Assembly: GCF_900103365.1 (NCBI RefSeq)
Contig: NZ_LT629703.1
Coordinates: 4,154,001-4,218,000 of the forward strand
From: Afipia sp. GAS231
Lineage (GTDB): Bacteria > Pseudomonadota > Alphaproteobacteria > Rhizobiales > Xanthobacteraceae
Direction: 5' to 3'
Length of the DNA stretch: 64,000 nucleotides
Shown piece after piece: positions 17,901-25,645 of the stretch. Position 1 is the first letter of the stretch. Every line of letters starts with the position of its first letter. The position numbers were made by a program, and so were the translations under genes. The notes under the pieces are model-generated. The model worked only from the letters and a program-made list of their open reading frames with translations, was not told the origin of the DNA and searched no databases.

Positions 17901-18991
17901 AGGACACTGTTGGCGGCGGCGTCGCTGTCGACCGGGGTCGACGGCGCGACGTCGGCAACGCCGATCGTGAAGCCGTGCGACGTGGTCTGCAGGCCGTCAT
18001 TGGCCTGTACGGTGATGGTATAACTGTGGCCGGCGCCCGAACTCTCGTAGTCGATCTTGGTGAAATCGGCGACGGTGACGACCCCAGTCACGGCATTGAT
18101 CGTGAACCCGCCGCCCGAGGTGTCGCCGGTCAGCGAATAGGTGGTCGCCGGTCCGTTCGGATCGAACGCAAAGGCGGTGATGCCGGCGGCGGTTCCGTTG
18201 GCCGCACCTTCCGCCACGTTGTTGGCGGCGGCGTTGGTATCGACCGGTGTCGACAGCGGCACGTCATTCACAGCGATGGTGAAGGTCTGCGAATTCGTCA
18301 GCGTGCCATCGCTGGCCTGTGCGGTGACGGTATAGGCATGGCCGGGCGCGCTCTCGTAGTCGATCTTGGTGGCATCGGCGACGGTGACGATACCGGTCAC
18401 CGGGTCGATCTTGAAGCCACCGCCGGAGGTGTCGGCGGTCAGGCTGTAGGTGACAGCCGGACCATTGATGTCGGTCGAGGCGGCGGTGACGCCGACCGTT
18501 GTATTGGCAGCCGCGCCTTCCGTGACGGCGTTGGCGGCGGCGTTGCTGTCGACGGGTGCCGTCGGCGCGACGTCGGTGACGGCGATGGTGAAGTTCTGCG
18601 AACCGGATATGAATCCGTCGCTCGAATTCACCGTGATCGTGTAGGCGTGGCCAGGGGCGGTCTCGAAATCGATCTTGCCGGAGTCGGCGACCGACACCAC
18701 GCCGGTCGCCGGATCGATCTTGAAACCGCCGCCGGAGGAATCGGCGCCGAGCGAATAGGTGACGGTCTGACCTTCGGCGTCGACCGAGTGCGCGGTGATG
18801 CCGACCAGCGTGTTGACGGCAGCACCCTCAGCAACGGCGTTGGCGGCGCCGTTCGAGTCGGTAGCTTGCGATGGCGGCGTATCCAGAAACGGAAGCGCGA
18901 TGATGAGGCCCGGCGTACCACCGCCGGGCGGCGGAGATGGCGGCGACGGCGGAGAGGGAAAACCGGGGAACGCAGGCAGGTCGGACGCCAT
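11978..18991 (-). CDS. Giant secreted modular protein: cadherin-like repeats, Ig/VCBS-like modules, beta-helix, HExxH protease motif, type I secretion tail
   Basis: 2,337 residues. A short Pro-rich start (PAFPGFPSPPSPPSPPPGGG) precedes seven ~103-residue cadherin-like repeats (residues ~44-760), each with a YSLxGDTSGGGF core and DGT..SQ..TIAV end. Ig/VCBS/tandem-95-like modules follow (~760-1255: PPVANDD, DDTGTMTED). From VWYVNADAATDGDGSSENPF (~1260) to about 2000 comes a long, Asn-rich right-handed beta-helix. Then VVMHELGHIIGIDD (His2131, Glu2132, His2135) and a possible Met-turn DLMFMYLADGERRLP resemble matrixin-like zinc peptidases. The last ~130 residues (FDAGHGGQTLVATAGPDTFV onward) look like a type I secretion target. 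There is no Sec signal and no type I exporter nearby. ATG 18991 is preferred over TTG 19006 because GGGAG precedes it. Likely a surface or released adhesin with protease activity. Confidence 0.9.
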   Translation of the reverse strand: MASDLPAFPGFPSPPSPPSPPPGGGTPGLIIALPFLDTPPSQATDSNGAANAVAEGAAVNTLVGITAHSVDAEGQTVTYSLGADSSGGGFKIDPATGVVSVADSGKIDFETAPGHAYTITVNSSDGFISGSQNFTIAVTDVAPTAPVDSNAAANAVTEGAAANTTVGVTAASTDINGPAVTYSLTADTSGGGFKIDPVTGIVTVADATKIDYESAPGHAYTVTAQASDGTLTNSQTFTIAVNDVPLSTPVDTNAAANNVAEGAANGTAAGITAFAFDPNGPATTYSLTGDTSGGGFTINAVTGVVTVADFTKIDYESSGAGHSYTITVQANDGLQTTSHGFTIGVADVAPSTPVDSDAAANSVLEGAANGSTVGVTASSTDVNGPAVTYSLTGDTSGGGFTINAATGVVTVADSTKIDYESAPGHAYTVTAQASDGTLTNSQTFTIAVANVPPSTPVDSNAGANTVAEGAAAGSTVGVTASSTDINGPAVTYSLTGDTSGGGFTINAVTGVVTVADPTKIDYESAPGHAYTVTAQASDGTASSSQIFIIAVTDVAPSTPVDSDAAANSIAEGPANGSTVGVTASSTDVNGPAVTYSLTGDTSGGGFTINATTGVITVADSTKIDYESSGAGHSYTVTATASDGTQSNSQAFVIDVTDVAPSTPVDSNAAANQVSQGAPVGTVVGLTASSTDVNGPAVTYSLIGDTSGGGFTINAATGVVTVADPSKVIFNAGSPSFDVRVDSSDGTLHNQQTFTINVLQNTPPVANDDSLAATEAGGLNNSIAGSNPAGNVILGTGSAGAVQDTDAQDPSNALTVVAVHTGPEGASTGTGTVNSATVGSHGTLTLNSDGSYTYLVNQTDAQVQALHTSAETITDVFNYTIQDTGGLQDTATLTVTIHGADDLPQAVADTGTMTEDDAPTSFNVIANDTQDPDHTASNTITLGPGGVTVTGPGGETFANTDATASIVANQIQITLNNAHFQQLALGEHATITAPYTLTGDAGETSSANLVVTVNGVNDVPVAVDDTGTMTEDQSGHAFTVLANDTLDADHGAPNNVTVNAATAVTNLSAPSGEGITASDISVSVNGSNQVVVNLGANFQHMQDGQSSTFDVAYTLHGDQPGDTSTAELHVTVTGANDAPVAGNFTFNGVNSAIGNTDLVVNDPADTAQTATGPAKTISASLLSGASDVDGPGPLIVVAGTIATAHGGAVTMQSDGDFIYKPPVGYTGSDSFNYQVSDQNAGASGVGLGTGTVTINVASPHVWYVNADAATDGDGSSENPFNSLSHFNGAGGVDGSGDTIVLETASAHYTGGLTLENNEQLISQSAGVTINGTTLLAASGANAVVDGGVILGSGNNIQGVDFGATSGFAVSGSSVGTVHIDDSKSGVINNASGGGISIGGSSNVLNVDLSSVTTGGGTNGIVINGASGSFHAHGGTISGASGSDVSLSSGTLNFTDDGSISDNSGSNVSVSSMTGGTQSFTGAISGNGSTGISLTSNTGSTIDFSGGINLSTGASNAFTATGGGTVNVTGTNHLTTTTGTALNINNTTIGSSNVTFHDISANGAANGIVLNNTGTSGHLAVTGGGSSALGGDNSGGTIQNTTGDGISLTNTSGVTFTNIHVTNTSGDGINGTTVGGFTLANSTVDGANGGSAVNQGSIYFTGLTGTANVTNDVIKGGHQDNVSILTSSGTLDLTVSGSTIRDTDTGTNGNDNLFIEANGTSTVTAHVQNNTFAATNGDHLQTVGDDSATLNIVATGNTLSGGGGVNALGEGITISGGHSSPSPSTEHVNFNISNNTMTGTIQGGAINVNEGAGSGTWQGQINNNTVGNPAITDSGAAQSSAIRAENHSNGGALTVLIDGNNLSQFNGVGISLQDGESSTSTATLNATVTNNVESNPGSTFNGGPNYGLLLNVGVASGSSNVAHANIHDNTLVASTSGGFGIRVRERFGADIFLDNYAGGSTDQTAVANYLVAKNPGNTAVAAMSLGGGATQGGGFFNGTTPTPIVPLQLFAAGGVQASPTTPGEMNLTMSELNVIVAAAIADWTAAGASAAQIDAMHAASFSIANLSDGVLGQETPGAIQVSSNAAGNGWFVDATPAGNSEFPHAANPADTDLLTDPSNAAAGHVDLLTVVMHELGHIIGIDDTTAPADINDLMFMYLADGERRLPTASDVGKADPMSSFQAVDPLAPPPPAPASTTTVAAPAGSQTFDAGHGGQTLVATAGPDTFVFANVDVHAPAPPPVTLIENYSFAQGDKFDFSAITSQFHASGFGDALIVRAVEDAGGKFATLQVDTLDPHGLPGMANWVNVAQLDGAHAGDAVNVLIDGQAVHLAQIHVGLLA
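16715..18862 (-). repeat. Seven in-gene cadherin-like repeats, ~309 bp period
   Basis: Seven consecutive coding repeats of about 103-104 codons. Shared segments include GPAVTYSL, DTSGGGF, TGVVTVAD, KIDYES and PSTPVDS. The middle copies (second, fourth, fifth and sixth) are nearly identical in places and also similar at the DNA level; the first and last are more divergent. Such arrays change copy number by recombination, so length may vary between strains or be misassembled from short reads. Confidence 0.9.
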
Positions 18992-19765
18992 TAACAGAAC
19001 TCCCAACTAGGTCGAATGCGTCACGCCAATCCGGGCCGCGAAGGCCTCGGACGTCGCGCGGCAAGCGCGATGCGTGAACGCGTCTGATGTTTTGATGGAT
19101 AGAGCGCGCAATGTCCGCGCAGGCCGGGTCCGCTGGTGGAGCGGCCGGCGGCGAACGTTGGTCTGCGAGGCAAATCACCAGCGAATGCAATCTCGCTCGT
19201 CATTTCGGATACGCCCCACTCACACCGCGACGACAGAAAATGAATGTTCAAGAAATGCGGCCGACAGAAAATTAACCTTTTGGCAACCATGAGCGTATGA
19301 GTCGCACAACCCTGAGTCAATGTTTCCGAATTGTTAACTATATCGGCGTTCGGGTATGGTTGACGCGTGGGGGATGCGTCCCGGCCGGCGCCCGGCAACG
19401 CGGCCTCCCTGCGTCGGCACAGAATTTTCGGCGTGACGCGGCCTGGCCCCGGCCGGACGACACTTGTGTGATGTCACGTTTTCGTCATCAGATGCCGAGA
19501 GCCTGAATTGGCCCCGGAATTCGCCAAGGAATTCATGCCTGCAGGGGAACCTGCGTCCCCTTGTTGCCGCGTCCCGCCGGCGTGTTCCACGCGCAAAGCG
19601 CCTGACCGCTGATCGCCCCAGGGCCGGATTTGCATAACGATTTTGCTTGCTCCCGCGGGGTTCTTGCACAGACTAGGAACCGTTCACATCTGTGACCTCC
19701 GCCGCGGATAGTTGCGCGGCAGCGGTCTCGATCAATGACGATGTCGAGAAGTGCAGGGGAATTGG
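18992..19765. other. 774-bp gap between divergent giant gene and efflux operon; no gene recognised
   Basis: Short open stretches on both strands lack ribosome sites and recognisable protein patterns. The gap must hold the promoters of the giant gene (leftward) and the efflux operon (rightward). Visible structure is limited to an AT-rich part around 19230-19350 and a small hairpin AGGGGA/TCCCCT at 19543-19561. No clear -35/-10 pair can be named with confidence. Confidence 0.5.
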
Positions 19766-20977
19766 ATGTTGGGCGAGATTGAGCCATCTAAATCTGGGGC
19801 GCCGGGCAAGAGCCTTCATAATATTCTTTCGCTTCGTGGTCTGCGGCCGTTGATCCCGCTGCTCGCGCTGGCGCTGACGAGCTGCGGCGACAAGCCGCCG
19901 GCACCTGCGGCCGCCGCCGCGCCGCCGGTCACGGTGGCGCAGCCGGTGAAACGCACCGTCACCGACTGGGATGAATTCACCGGACGCTTCGAGGCGGTCG
20001 AGGAAGTCCAGGTTCGCGCGCGCGTTGGCGGCTTCGTGACCTCGGTCGAGTTCCGCGACGGCGACATCGTTCGGGCCGGCGATCTGCTCTATGTGATCGA
20101 CTCCCGACCGTTCGAGGCGGTCGCCGAACAGGCGTCCGGTCAGCTCGCGGATGCGCGCGCCAAGGCGGAGCTTGCCAAGCGCGATCTCGACCGCGGCCTG
20201 TCCCTGGTCCAGACCAGTGCCGTTTCCGAACAGGTCGTCGACCAGCGCCGCCAGGCCTTGCAGGCGGCGCACGCCGCCGAGACCGTGGCCGAGGGCGCGC
20301 TGAAAGCGGCGCAGCTCAATATCGAGTTCAGCCATGTGATGGCGCCGATCTCCGGCCGCGTCAGCCGCCATCTCGTCAGCGCCGGCAATCTCGTGCAGGG
20401 CAGCGAAGGCGGTTCGACGTTGCTTACCTCGATCGTCTCGATGGATCCGATCTACATCTATTTCGATGTCGACGAGGCGACCTATCAACGCAACAGCAAG
20501 CTTTGGTTCGAAGGCAAGCGGCCGAGTTCGCGCGATACGCCCAACCCGGTCCAGGTGACGTTGACCGGCGAGACCAAGCCCTCGCATGAGGGCAAGATGA
20601 ACTTCATCGACAACCGCCTCGATTCTTCGACCGCGACCCTGCGCAGTCGCGCTGTCATCCCCAACCAGGATCTGTCGATCCTGCCGGGCCAGTTCGGCCG
20701 TGTGCGGCTGATCGGCAGTTCGCCCTATGAGACCCTGCTGCTGCCGGATTCCGCTGTTGCCACCGACCAGTCGCGCAAGATCGTGTTCGTGGTCAAGGAA
20801 GACAACACCGTCGAGGCCAAGCCGGTGGTGCTGGGGCCGCTCGACGAAGGCCTGCGCGTGGTCCGCGAAGGCCTCAAGGCGGAGGACCGCGTCATCGTCG
20901 ACGGCCTGCAGCGCGCCCGCGTCGGCGCCAAGGTGACCCCACAGACCGCCAAAGCTCCGGCGGGTGCCAAGCCATGA
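19766..20977 (+). CDS. RND efflux periplasmic adaptor (membrane fusion) lipoprotein, AcrA/MexA-like
   Basis: 403-residue adaptor linking an inner-membrane RND pump to an outer-membrane channel. A long cytoplasmic start is followed by a lipoprotein signal, IPLLALALTSCGDK, with lipobox LTSC. The barrel-sandwich halves RVGGFVTSVEFRDGDIVRAG and PISGRVSRHLVSAGNLV flank an alpha-hairpin (EQASGQLADARAKAELAKRD). The beta-barrel has DPIYIYFDVDEATY. ATG 19766 has AGGGGA upstream and is preferred to the GTG 15 bases earlier. Its stop overlaps the start of the pump gene (ATGA). No outer-membrane factor gene adjoins, so a shared TolC-type channel is likely. Confidence 0.95.
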   Translation: MLGEIEPSKSGAPGKSLHNILSLRGLRPLIPLLALALTSCGDKPPAPAAAAAPPVTVAQPVKRTVTDWDEFTGRFEAVEEVQVRARVGGFVTSVEFRDGDIVRAGDLLYVIDSRPFEAVAEQASGQLADARAKAELAKRDLDRGLSLVQTSAVSEQVVDQRRQALQAAHAAETVAEGALKAAQLNIEFSHVMAPISGRVSRHLVSAGNLVQGSEGGSTLLTSIVSMDPIYIYFDVDEATYQRNSKLWFEGKRPSSRDTPNPVQVTLTGETKPSHEGKMNFIDNRLDSSTATLRSRAVIPNQDLSILPGQFGRVRLIGSSPYETLLLPDSAVATDQSRKIVFVVKEDNTVEAKPVVLGPLDEGLRVVREGLKAEDRVIVDGLQRARVGAKVTPQTAKAPAGAKP

Positions 20978-23900
20978 ATCTCGGAAGGCTTTCCATCAAC
21001 CAGCCCATCCTCGCGATGGTGCTGTCGATCGTGCTGCTGATTGTCGGCGCGCTCGCCTACACCACGCTGCCGGTCTCGGAATATCCGCAAGTTGTGCCGC
21101 CGACCGTCGTCGTCACCACGCAATATCCCGGCGCCTCGGCGCAGACCGTCTCCGACACCGTCGCGGCACCGATCGAGCAGGAGATCAACGGCGTCGAGGA
21201 CATGCTGTACCTCTACAGCCAGGCGACCTCGAACGGGCAGCTCACCATCACCGTCACCTTCAAGCTCGGTACCGATCTCGACAAGGCCCAGGTGCTGGTG
21301 CAGAACCGCGTCGCGATCGCGCAGCCGCGCCTGCCGGCGGAAGTGCAGCAAAACGGCGTGACGACGCGCAAGAACAGCCCCGACATCCTGATGGTCGTGT
21401 TCATGCTGTCGCCCGACGACAGTTTTGACCAGCTCTACATCTCGAACTATGCGCTGCTGCAGGTCCGCGACCAGTTGCTGCGGCTCGACGGCGTCGGCGA
21501 TATCCAGATGTTCGGCGCGCGCGACTATTCGATGCGGCTGTGGCTCGATCCCGACCGCATCGCCAATCTCGGCCTGACGTCGGCCGAAGTGCTGGCGGCG
21601 ATCCGATCGCAGAACGTGCAGATCGCGGGCGGGCAGATCGCGGAGCCGCCGATCGCGGACCGCGCTTTCCAGCCCAACCTCGTCTTTACCGGCCGCCTGA
21701 AAGACCAGCGGCAGTTCGAGGATATCCTGATCAAGGCCAGCTCCGACGGCCGGGTCGTCCGCCTGCGCGACGTCGCCCGCATCGAACTCGGCGCGCTGTC
21801 CTACGCCACCAACAGCTTCCTGCTGCGGAAATCGGCGGTCGCACTGCTGGTGACCCAGCGTCCCGGATCGAACGCGCTGGCCACCTCCAAGAACATCTCC
21901 GACACGATGGTGCGGCTCAAGGAGAGTTTTCCGAAAGGGCTCGACTTCAATATCGGCTACAATCCGACCGAATTCATCGCGCAATCCGTCCATGAGCTGA
22001 TCAAGACCATCTACGAGGCGATGGCGCTCGTCGTCATCGTGGTGCTGGTGTTCCTGCAGGGCTGGCGGCCCGCCATCATCCCGATCATTGCGATCCCGGT
22101 GTCGCTGGTCGGCACCTTCGCGGTCATGGCTGCGCTCGGCTTCTCGATCAACAACCTCACCCTGTTCGGGCTGGTGCTGGCGGTCGGCATCGTGGTCGAC
22201 GACGCCATCGTGGTGGTGGAAAATGTCGAGCGGCATCTCGAGCACGGCATGAGCCGGCGCGACGCCGCGCTCAAGACCATGGAAGAGGTTGGCGGCGCGC
22301 TGGTCTCGATCGCGCTGGTGCTGTGCGCGGTGTTCATACCGACCGCGTTCATCGGCGGCATCTCGGGGCAATTCTTCCAGCAATTCGCCGTCACCATCGC
22401 GGTGGCAACCGCGATCTCCTGCTTCTGTTCGCTGACGCTGTCGCCGGCGCTGGCCTCGCTGATCCTGGTTCCGCACGAGGACAAGCGTCCGCCCGCAAGC
22501 TGGAATGTCATCGCCCGCGGCTGGGCGGCCTTTACCGGCGTGTTCAACCGCGTGTTCGACCGGCTCTCGCACGGCTATGCGGGCGCGGCCGACTTCGTGA
22601 TCCGGCATACGGCGGTCATGCTCGTGATCTATCTGGCGCTGATCGGCAGCGCCGGCTGGCTGTTGGTGACGACGTCACAGGGCTTCATTCCGGCGCAGGA
22701 CCGCGGCTACGTCATCATCTCGGCGCAACTGCCCGGCGCGGCGTCGCTGGATCGCACCACCAAGGTGGTGCGCGAGATCGAGCGTATCGCGCTGGACACG
22801 CCGGGCATCGTTCGCGTCGCGGCCTTTGCCGGCTTTTCCGGCGCGACCCGCACGCAGGCTGGCAACGCCGCGGCGCTGTTCCCGGTGTTCGACGAGCCGG
22901 AGGCGCGCCTGAAGAAGGGATTGACGGCGACCTCGATCACCGGCGAGCTGCGCAAGCGGCTGTCTGCGATCCAGGGCGCTTTCATCATCGTGATCCCGCC
23001 GCCCGCGGTGCCCGGCATCGGCACCGGCGGCGGCTTTACCATCCGCGTCCAGGATCGGCAGGGCCGCGGGCCCGAGCTGCTGGCCGCCGCGACCGACGAG
23101 CTTGTCGCCGCCGCGCGCAAGTCGCCAAACCTCACCTCGGTGTTTTCGCCCTTTACCGCCAACACGCCGCAGATCTTCGTCGACATCGACCGCATCAAGG
23201 CGCAGAAGCTCGGCGTGCCGATCTCTGGAATCAACGACACCATCCAGACCTATTTCGGCTCGACCTACGTCAACGACTTCAACCTGTTCGGCCGCACCTA
23301 TCACGTCACGGCGCAGGCCGACCTGCCGTTCCGCAAGGCGACCCCCGATCTGGCGCGGTTGCGCACCCGCAATGCGGCGGGCGACATGGTGATGCTCGGC
23401 AGCGTGGTCGATTTCCGCGACATCTCGGGCCCCGACCGTGTCGCGCGCTACAATCTCTATACGGCCTCCGAACTGCAGGGCGAGCCGACGCCGGGAACGA
23501 GCTCCGGCGTCGCCCTCAGCACGATCAAGCAGCTCGCCGACCAGACGCTGCCGAGCGGCTTTACCTTCGAATGGACCGATCTGTCCTATCAGCAGGTGAC
23601 CGGCGGCAATTCCGGTCTCTACGTGTTTCCGATCTGCGTGCTGTTCGTGTTCCTGGTGCTGGCCGCGCAATATGGCAGCTGGAGCCTGCCGTTCGCCGTG
23701 ATCCTGATCGTACCGATGTGTTTGCTGGCCGCGACGATCGGCGTGCGGATCATGGGACAGGACCTCAATATCCTCACCCAGATCGGCTTCGTGGTGCTGG
23801 TGGGACTGGCGGCGAAGAACGCGATTCTGATCGTGGAGTTCGCGCGCGACATCGAGCTCGAGGGCCGGCCGCGGCTCGAGGCCGTGATCGAAGCCTGCCG

Positions 23901-24123
23901 GCTACGGTTGCGGCCGATCCTGATGACGTCGTTCGCGTTCATTCTCGGCGTGCTGCCGCTGGTGATTTCGACGGGCTCGGGATCGGAAATGCGCCAGGCG
24001 GTCGGCGTCGCCGTGTTCTTCGGCATGCTTGGGGTGACGCTGTTCGGCCTGATCTTTACGCCGATCTTCTACGTCATCGTCCGCAACCTTGCCGATGGCG
24101 GGAACAAACCTACCGCGGCGTGA
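20974..24123 (+). CDS. RND efflux pump inner-membrane transporter, HAE1 (AcrB/MexB) family
   Basis: 1,049-residue proton-driven multidrug exporter, full family length. It starts with the first helix QPILAMVLSIVLLIVGALAY and porter-domain QYPGASAQTVSDTVAAPIEQ. The helix-4 proton-relay aspartates are in LAVGIVVDDAIVVVENVER (Asp409/Asp410). A second set of helices begins near the middle (RHTAVMLVIYLALIGSAGWL), and the C-terminal half has GLAAKNAILIVEFARD. It shares a 4-base overlap with the adaptor gene. Substrates are not predictable; no local repressor gene is seen. A palindromic repeat follows the stop within 40 bases. Confidence 0.96.
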   Translation: MNLGRLSINQPILAMVLSIVLLIVGALAYTTLPVSEYPQVVPPTVVVTTQYPGASAQTVSDTVAAPIEQEINGVEDMLYLYSQATSNGQLTITVTFKLGTDLDKAQVLVQNRVAIAQPRLPAEVQQNGVTTRKNSPDILMVVFMLSPDDSFDQLYISNYALLQVRDQLLRLDGVGDIQMFGARDYSMRLWLDPDRIANLGLTSAEVLAAIRSQNVQIAGGQIAEPPIADRAFQPNLVFTGRLKDQRQFEDILIKASSDGRVVRLRDVARIELGALSYATNSFLLRKSAVALLVTQRPGSNALATSKNISDTMVRLKESFPKGLDFNIGYNPTEFIAQSVHELIKTIYEAMALVVIVVLVFLQGWRPAIIPIIAIPVSLVGTFAVMAALGFSINNLTLFGLVLAVGIVVDDAIVVVENVERHLEHGMSRRDAALKTMEEVGGALVSIALVLCAVFIPTAFIGGISGQFFQQFAVTIAVATAISCFCSLTLSPALASLILVPHEDKRPPASWNVIARGWAAFTGVFNRVFDRLSHGYAGAADFVIRHTAVMLVIYLALIGSAGWLLVTTSQGFIPAQDRGYVIISAQLPGAASLDRTTKVVREIERIALDTPGIVRVAAFAGFSGATRTQAGNAAALFPVFDEPEARLKKGLTATSITGELRKRLSAIQGAFIIVIPPPAVPGIGTGGGFTIRVQDRQGRGPELLAAATDELVAAARKSPNLTSVFSPFTANTPQIFVDIDRIKAQKLGVPISGINDTIQTYFGSTYVNDFNLFGRTYHVTAQADLPFRKATPDLARLRTRNAAGDMVMLGSVVDFRDISGPDRVARYNLYTASELQGEPTPGTSSGVALSTIKQLADQTLPSGFTFEWTDLSYQQVTGGNSGLYVFPICVLFVFLVLAAQYGSWSLPFAVILIVPMCLLAATIGVRIMGQDLNILTQIGFVVLVGLAAKNAILIVEFARDIELEGRPRLEAVIEACRLRLRPILMTSFAFILGVLPLVISTGSGSEMRQAVGVAVFFGMLGVTLFGLIFTPIFYVIVRNLADGGNKPTAA

Positions 24124-24158
24124 TCGCCGCGGTAGTCCGCATGCGCCGTCAACTCGGC

Positions 24159-24240
24159 GTCATTCCGGGGCGATGCAAAGCATCGAACCCGGAATCTCGA
24201 GATTCCGGGTTCGCTCGCTTCGCGCGCGCCCGGGAATGAC
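24159..24240. repeat. Palindromic repeat, GTCATTCCGGGGCG family (copy 1)
   Basis: Outer arms GTCATTCCGGGGCG and CGCCCGGGAATGAC enclose a perfect 28-base palindrome at 24185-24212 whose centre is CTCGAG. A second copy with the same centre lies at 59568-59648. It sits just after the RND pump gene and could act as a 3' mRNA stabiliser or terminator. Confidence 0.9.
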
Positions 24241-24349
24241 GGAACGAGCTCTCCAATACTATTGGCTGATCTGAAATAGATGGGCAGCCGCAGGGTTATG
24301 AAATATTGTTGCGCGAGATTTCTTGGGTAGAAACTGCTGGGAGGCACAT

Positions 24350-25543
24350 ATGAAATCGGGATTGTTGGCGGCCGTTGCGATGAGCGGTCTTTTGCTGGCC
24401 GGGACGGCGTCGGCGCAGGGCGTCAAGATCGGCATTCTGAACGATCAGTCCGGGGTCTATGCCGACTACGGTGGCAAATATTCGCTCGAGGCCGCCAAGA
24501 TGGCGATCGAGGATTTCGGCGGCGAGGTGCTGGGTCAGAAGATCGACATCGTTTCCGCCGACCACCAGAACAAGCCGGATCTCGCCACCGCCATCGCGCG
24601 CCGCTGGTATGAGGTCGAGAACGTCGACATGATCACGGAATTGACGACGTCCTCGGTGGCGCTCGCGATCCAGGAGTTGTCGAAGGAAAAGAAGAAGATC
24701 GACATCGTCGTGGGGGCGGCGACCTCGCGCATCACCGGCGACGCCTGCACGCCGTATGGTTTCCACTGGGCCTACGACACCCACGCGCTGGCGGTCGGGA
24801 CCGGCGGCGCGCTGGTGCAGGCCGGCGGCGATACCTGGTTCTTCATGACCGCGGACTACGCCTTCGGCTACGCGCTGGAGAAGGACACCGGCGACCTGGT
24901 CAGGGAAAAGGGCGGCAAGGTGGTGGGCTCGGTCCGCATCCCCCTGAACTCGTCGGACTTCTCCTCGTTCCTGCTGCAGGCGCAGAGTTCCAAAGCCAAG
25001 ATCATCGGGCTTGCGAATGCCGGCCTCGACACCACCAACTCGATCAAGCAGGCGGCCGAATTCGGCATCGTCAAGGGCGGCCAGAAGCTCGCCGGCCTGC
25101 TGCTGACGCTGGCCGAGGTCCATGGCCTCGGGCTCGAAGCAGCCCAGGGTCTGGTGCTGACTGAGGGCTATTACTGGGATCGCGACGACAAGAGCCGTAA
25201 TTTTGCCGAACGCTTCTTCAAACGCACGAGCCGGATGCCGAACATGATCCAGGCCGGCACCTATTCGGCGACGCTGCAATATCTGAAGGCGGTCAAGGCG
25301 GCCGGCACCAAGGATTCGGATGCCGTGGCCAAGAAGCTGAAGGAATTGCCCGTCGATGACGACTTTGCGCAGGGCGGCAAGGTGCTGGAAAACGGCCGCA
25401 TGGTGCACGACCTCTATCTGTTCGAGGTCAAGAAGCCGTCGGACTCGAAGAAGCCGTGGGACTACTACAAGCAGCTCGCGGTGGTGCCGGGCGACAAGGC
25501 GTTCCCGACGGCCAAGGACTCCGGCTGCCCGCTGACGAAGTAA
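24350..25543 (+). CDS. ABC transporter periplasmic binding protein, branched-chain amino acid (LivK-like) type
   Basis: 397-residue periplasmic receptor with a Sec signal peptide MKSGLLAAVAMSGLLLAGTA. The mature start VKIGILNDQSGVYADYGGKY is the Peripla_BP_6 pattern, and FMTADYAFGYALEKD and ANAGLDTTNSIKQAAEFGIV are family-like. GGGAGG lies 5 bases before the ATG; an earlier in-frame start would place a charged leader before the signal. No permease or ATPase genes are adjacent, so it is an orphan receptor, perhaps for an aromatic or branched acid given the many related Rhizobiales proteins. A strong hairpin follows. Confidence 0.94.
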   Translation: MKSGLLAAVAMSGLLLAGTASAQGVKIGILNDQSGVYADYGGKYSLEAAKMAIEDFGGEVLGQKIDIVSADHQNKPDLATAIARRWYEVENVDMITELTTSSVALAIQELSKEKKKIDIVVGAATSRITGDACTPYGFHWAYDTHALAVGTGGALVQAGGDTWFFMTADYAFGYALEKDTGDLVREKGGKVVGSVRIPLNSSDFSSFLLQAQSSKAKIIGLANAGLDTTNSIKQAAEFGIVKGGQKLAGLLLTLAEVHGLGLEAAQGLVLTEGYYWDRDDKSRNFAERFFKRTSRMPNMIQAGTYSATLQYLKAVKAAGTKDSDAVAKKLKELPVDDDFAQGGKVLENGRMVHDLYLFEVKKPSDSKKPWDYYKQLAVVPGDKAFPTAKDSGCPLTK

Positions 25544-25573
25544 ACGATCACCCGATCATCTGCCGCTCAAGGC

Positions 25574-25607
25574 AAACGCCGCGCTGGTTTGAACCCAGCG
25601 CGGCGTT
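25574..25607. terminator. Bidirectional intrinsic terminator between the binding protein and the porin
   Basis: Perfect 14-base stem AAACGCCGCGCTGG / CCAGCGCGGCGTTT with a 6-base loop, followed by TTTTC on the plus strand and GTTTG on the minus strand. It lies between two convergent genes and fits termination from both sides, more strongly for the rightward transcript. Confidence 0.85.
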
Positions 25608-25645
25608 TTCTGTTCAGGTCTGAAGAGTTTTCGTTCCGGCGGAGA

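Noticed and set aside
16715..18862. CRISPR-like or minisatellite array
   Set aside because: The ~309 bp period is coding and corresponds to cadherin-like protein repeats in one open frame.
11978..18991. Several long plus-strand frames across the giant gene (for example 15038-16477 and 17717-18994)
   Set aside because: They are antisense readings of Gly/Thr/Asp repeats and give Arg/Val/Gly/Asp-rich strings with no ribosome sites.
20725..24239. Long antisense and out-of-frame readings over the RND pump gene
   Set aside because: Shadows of a clearly recognisable AcrB-type gene.
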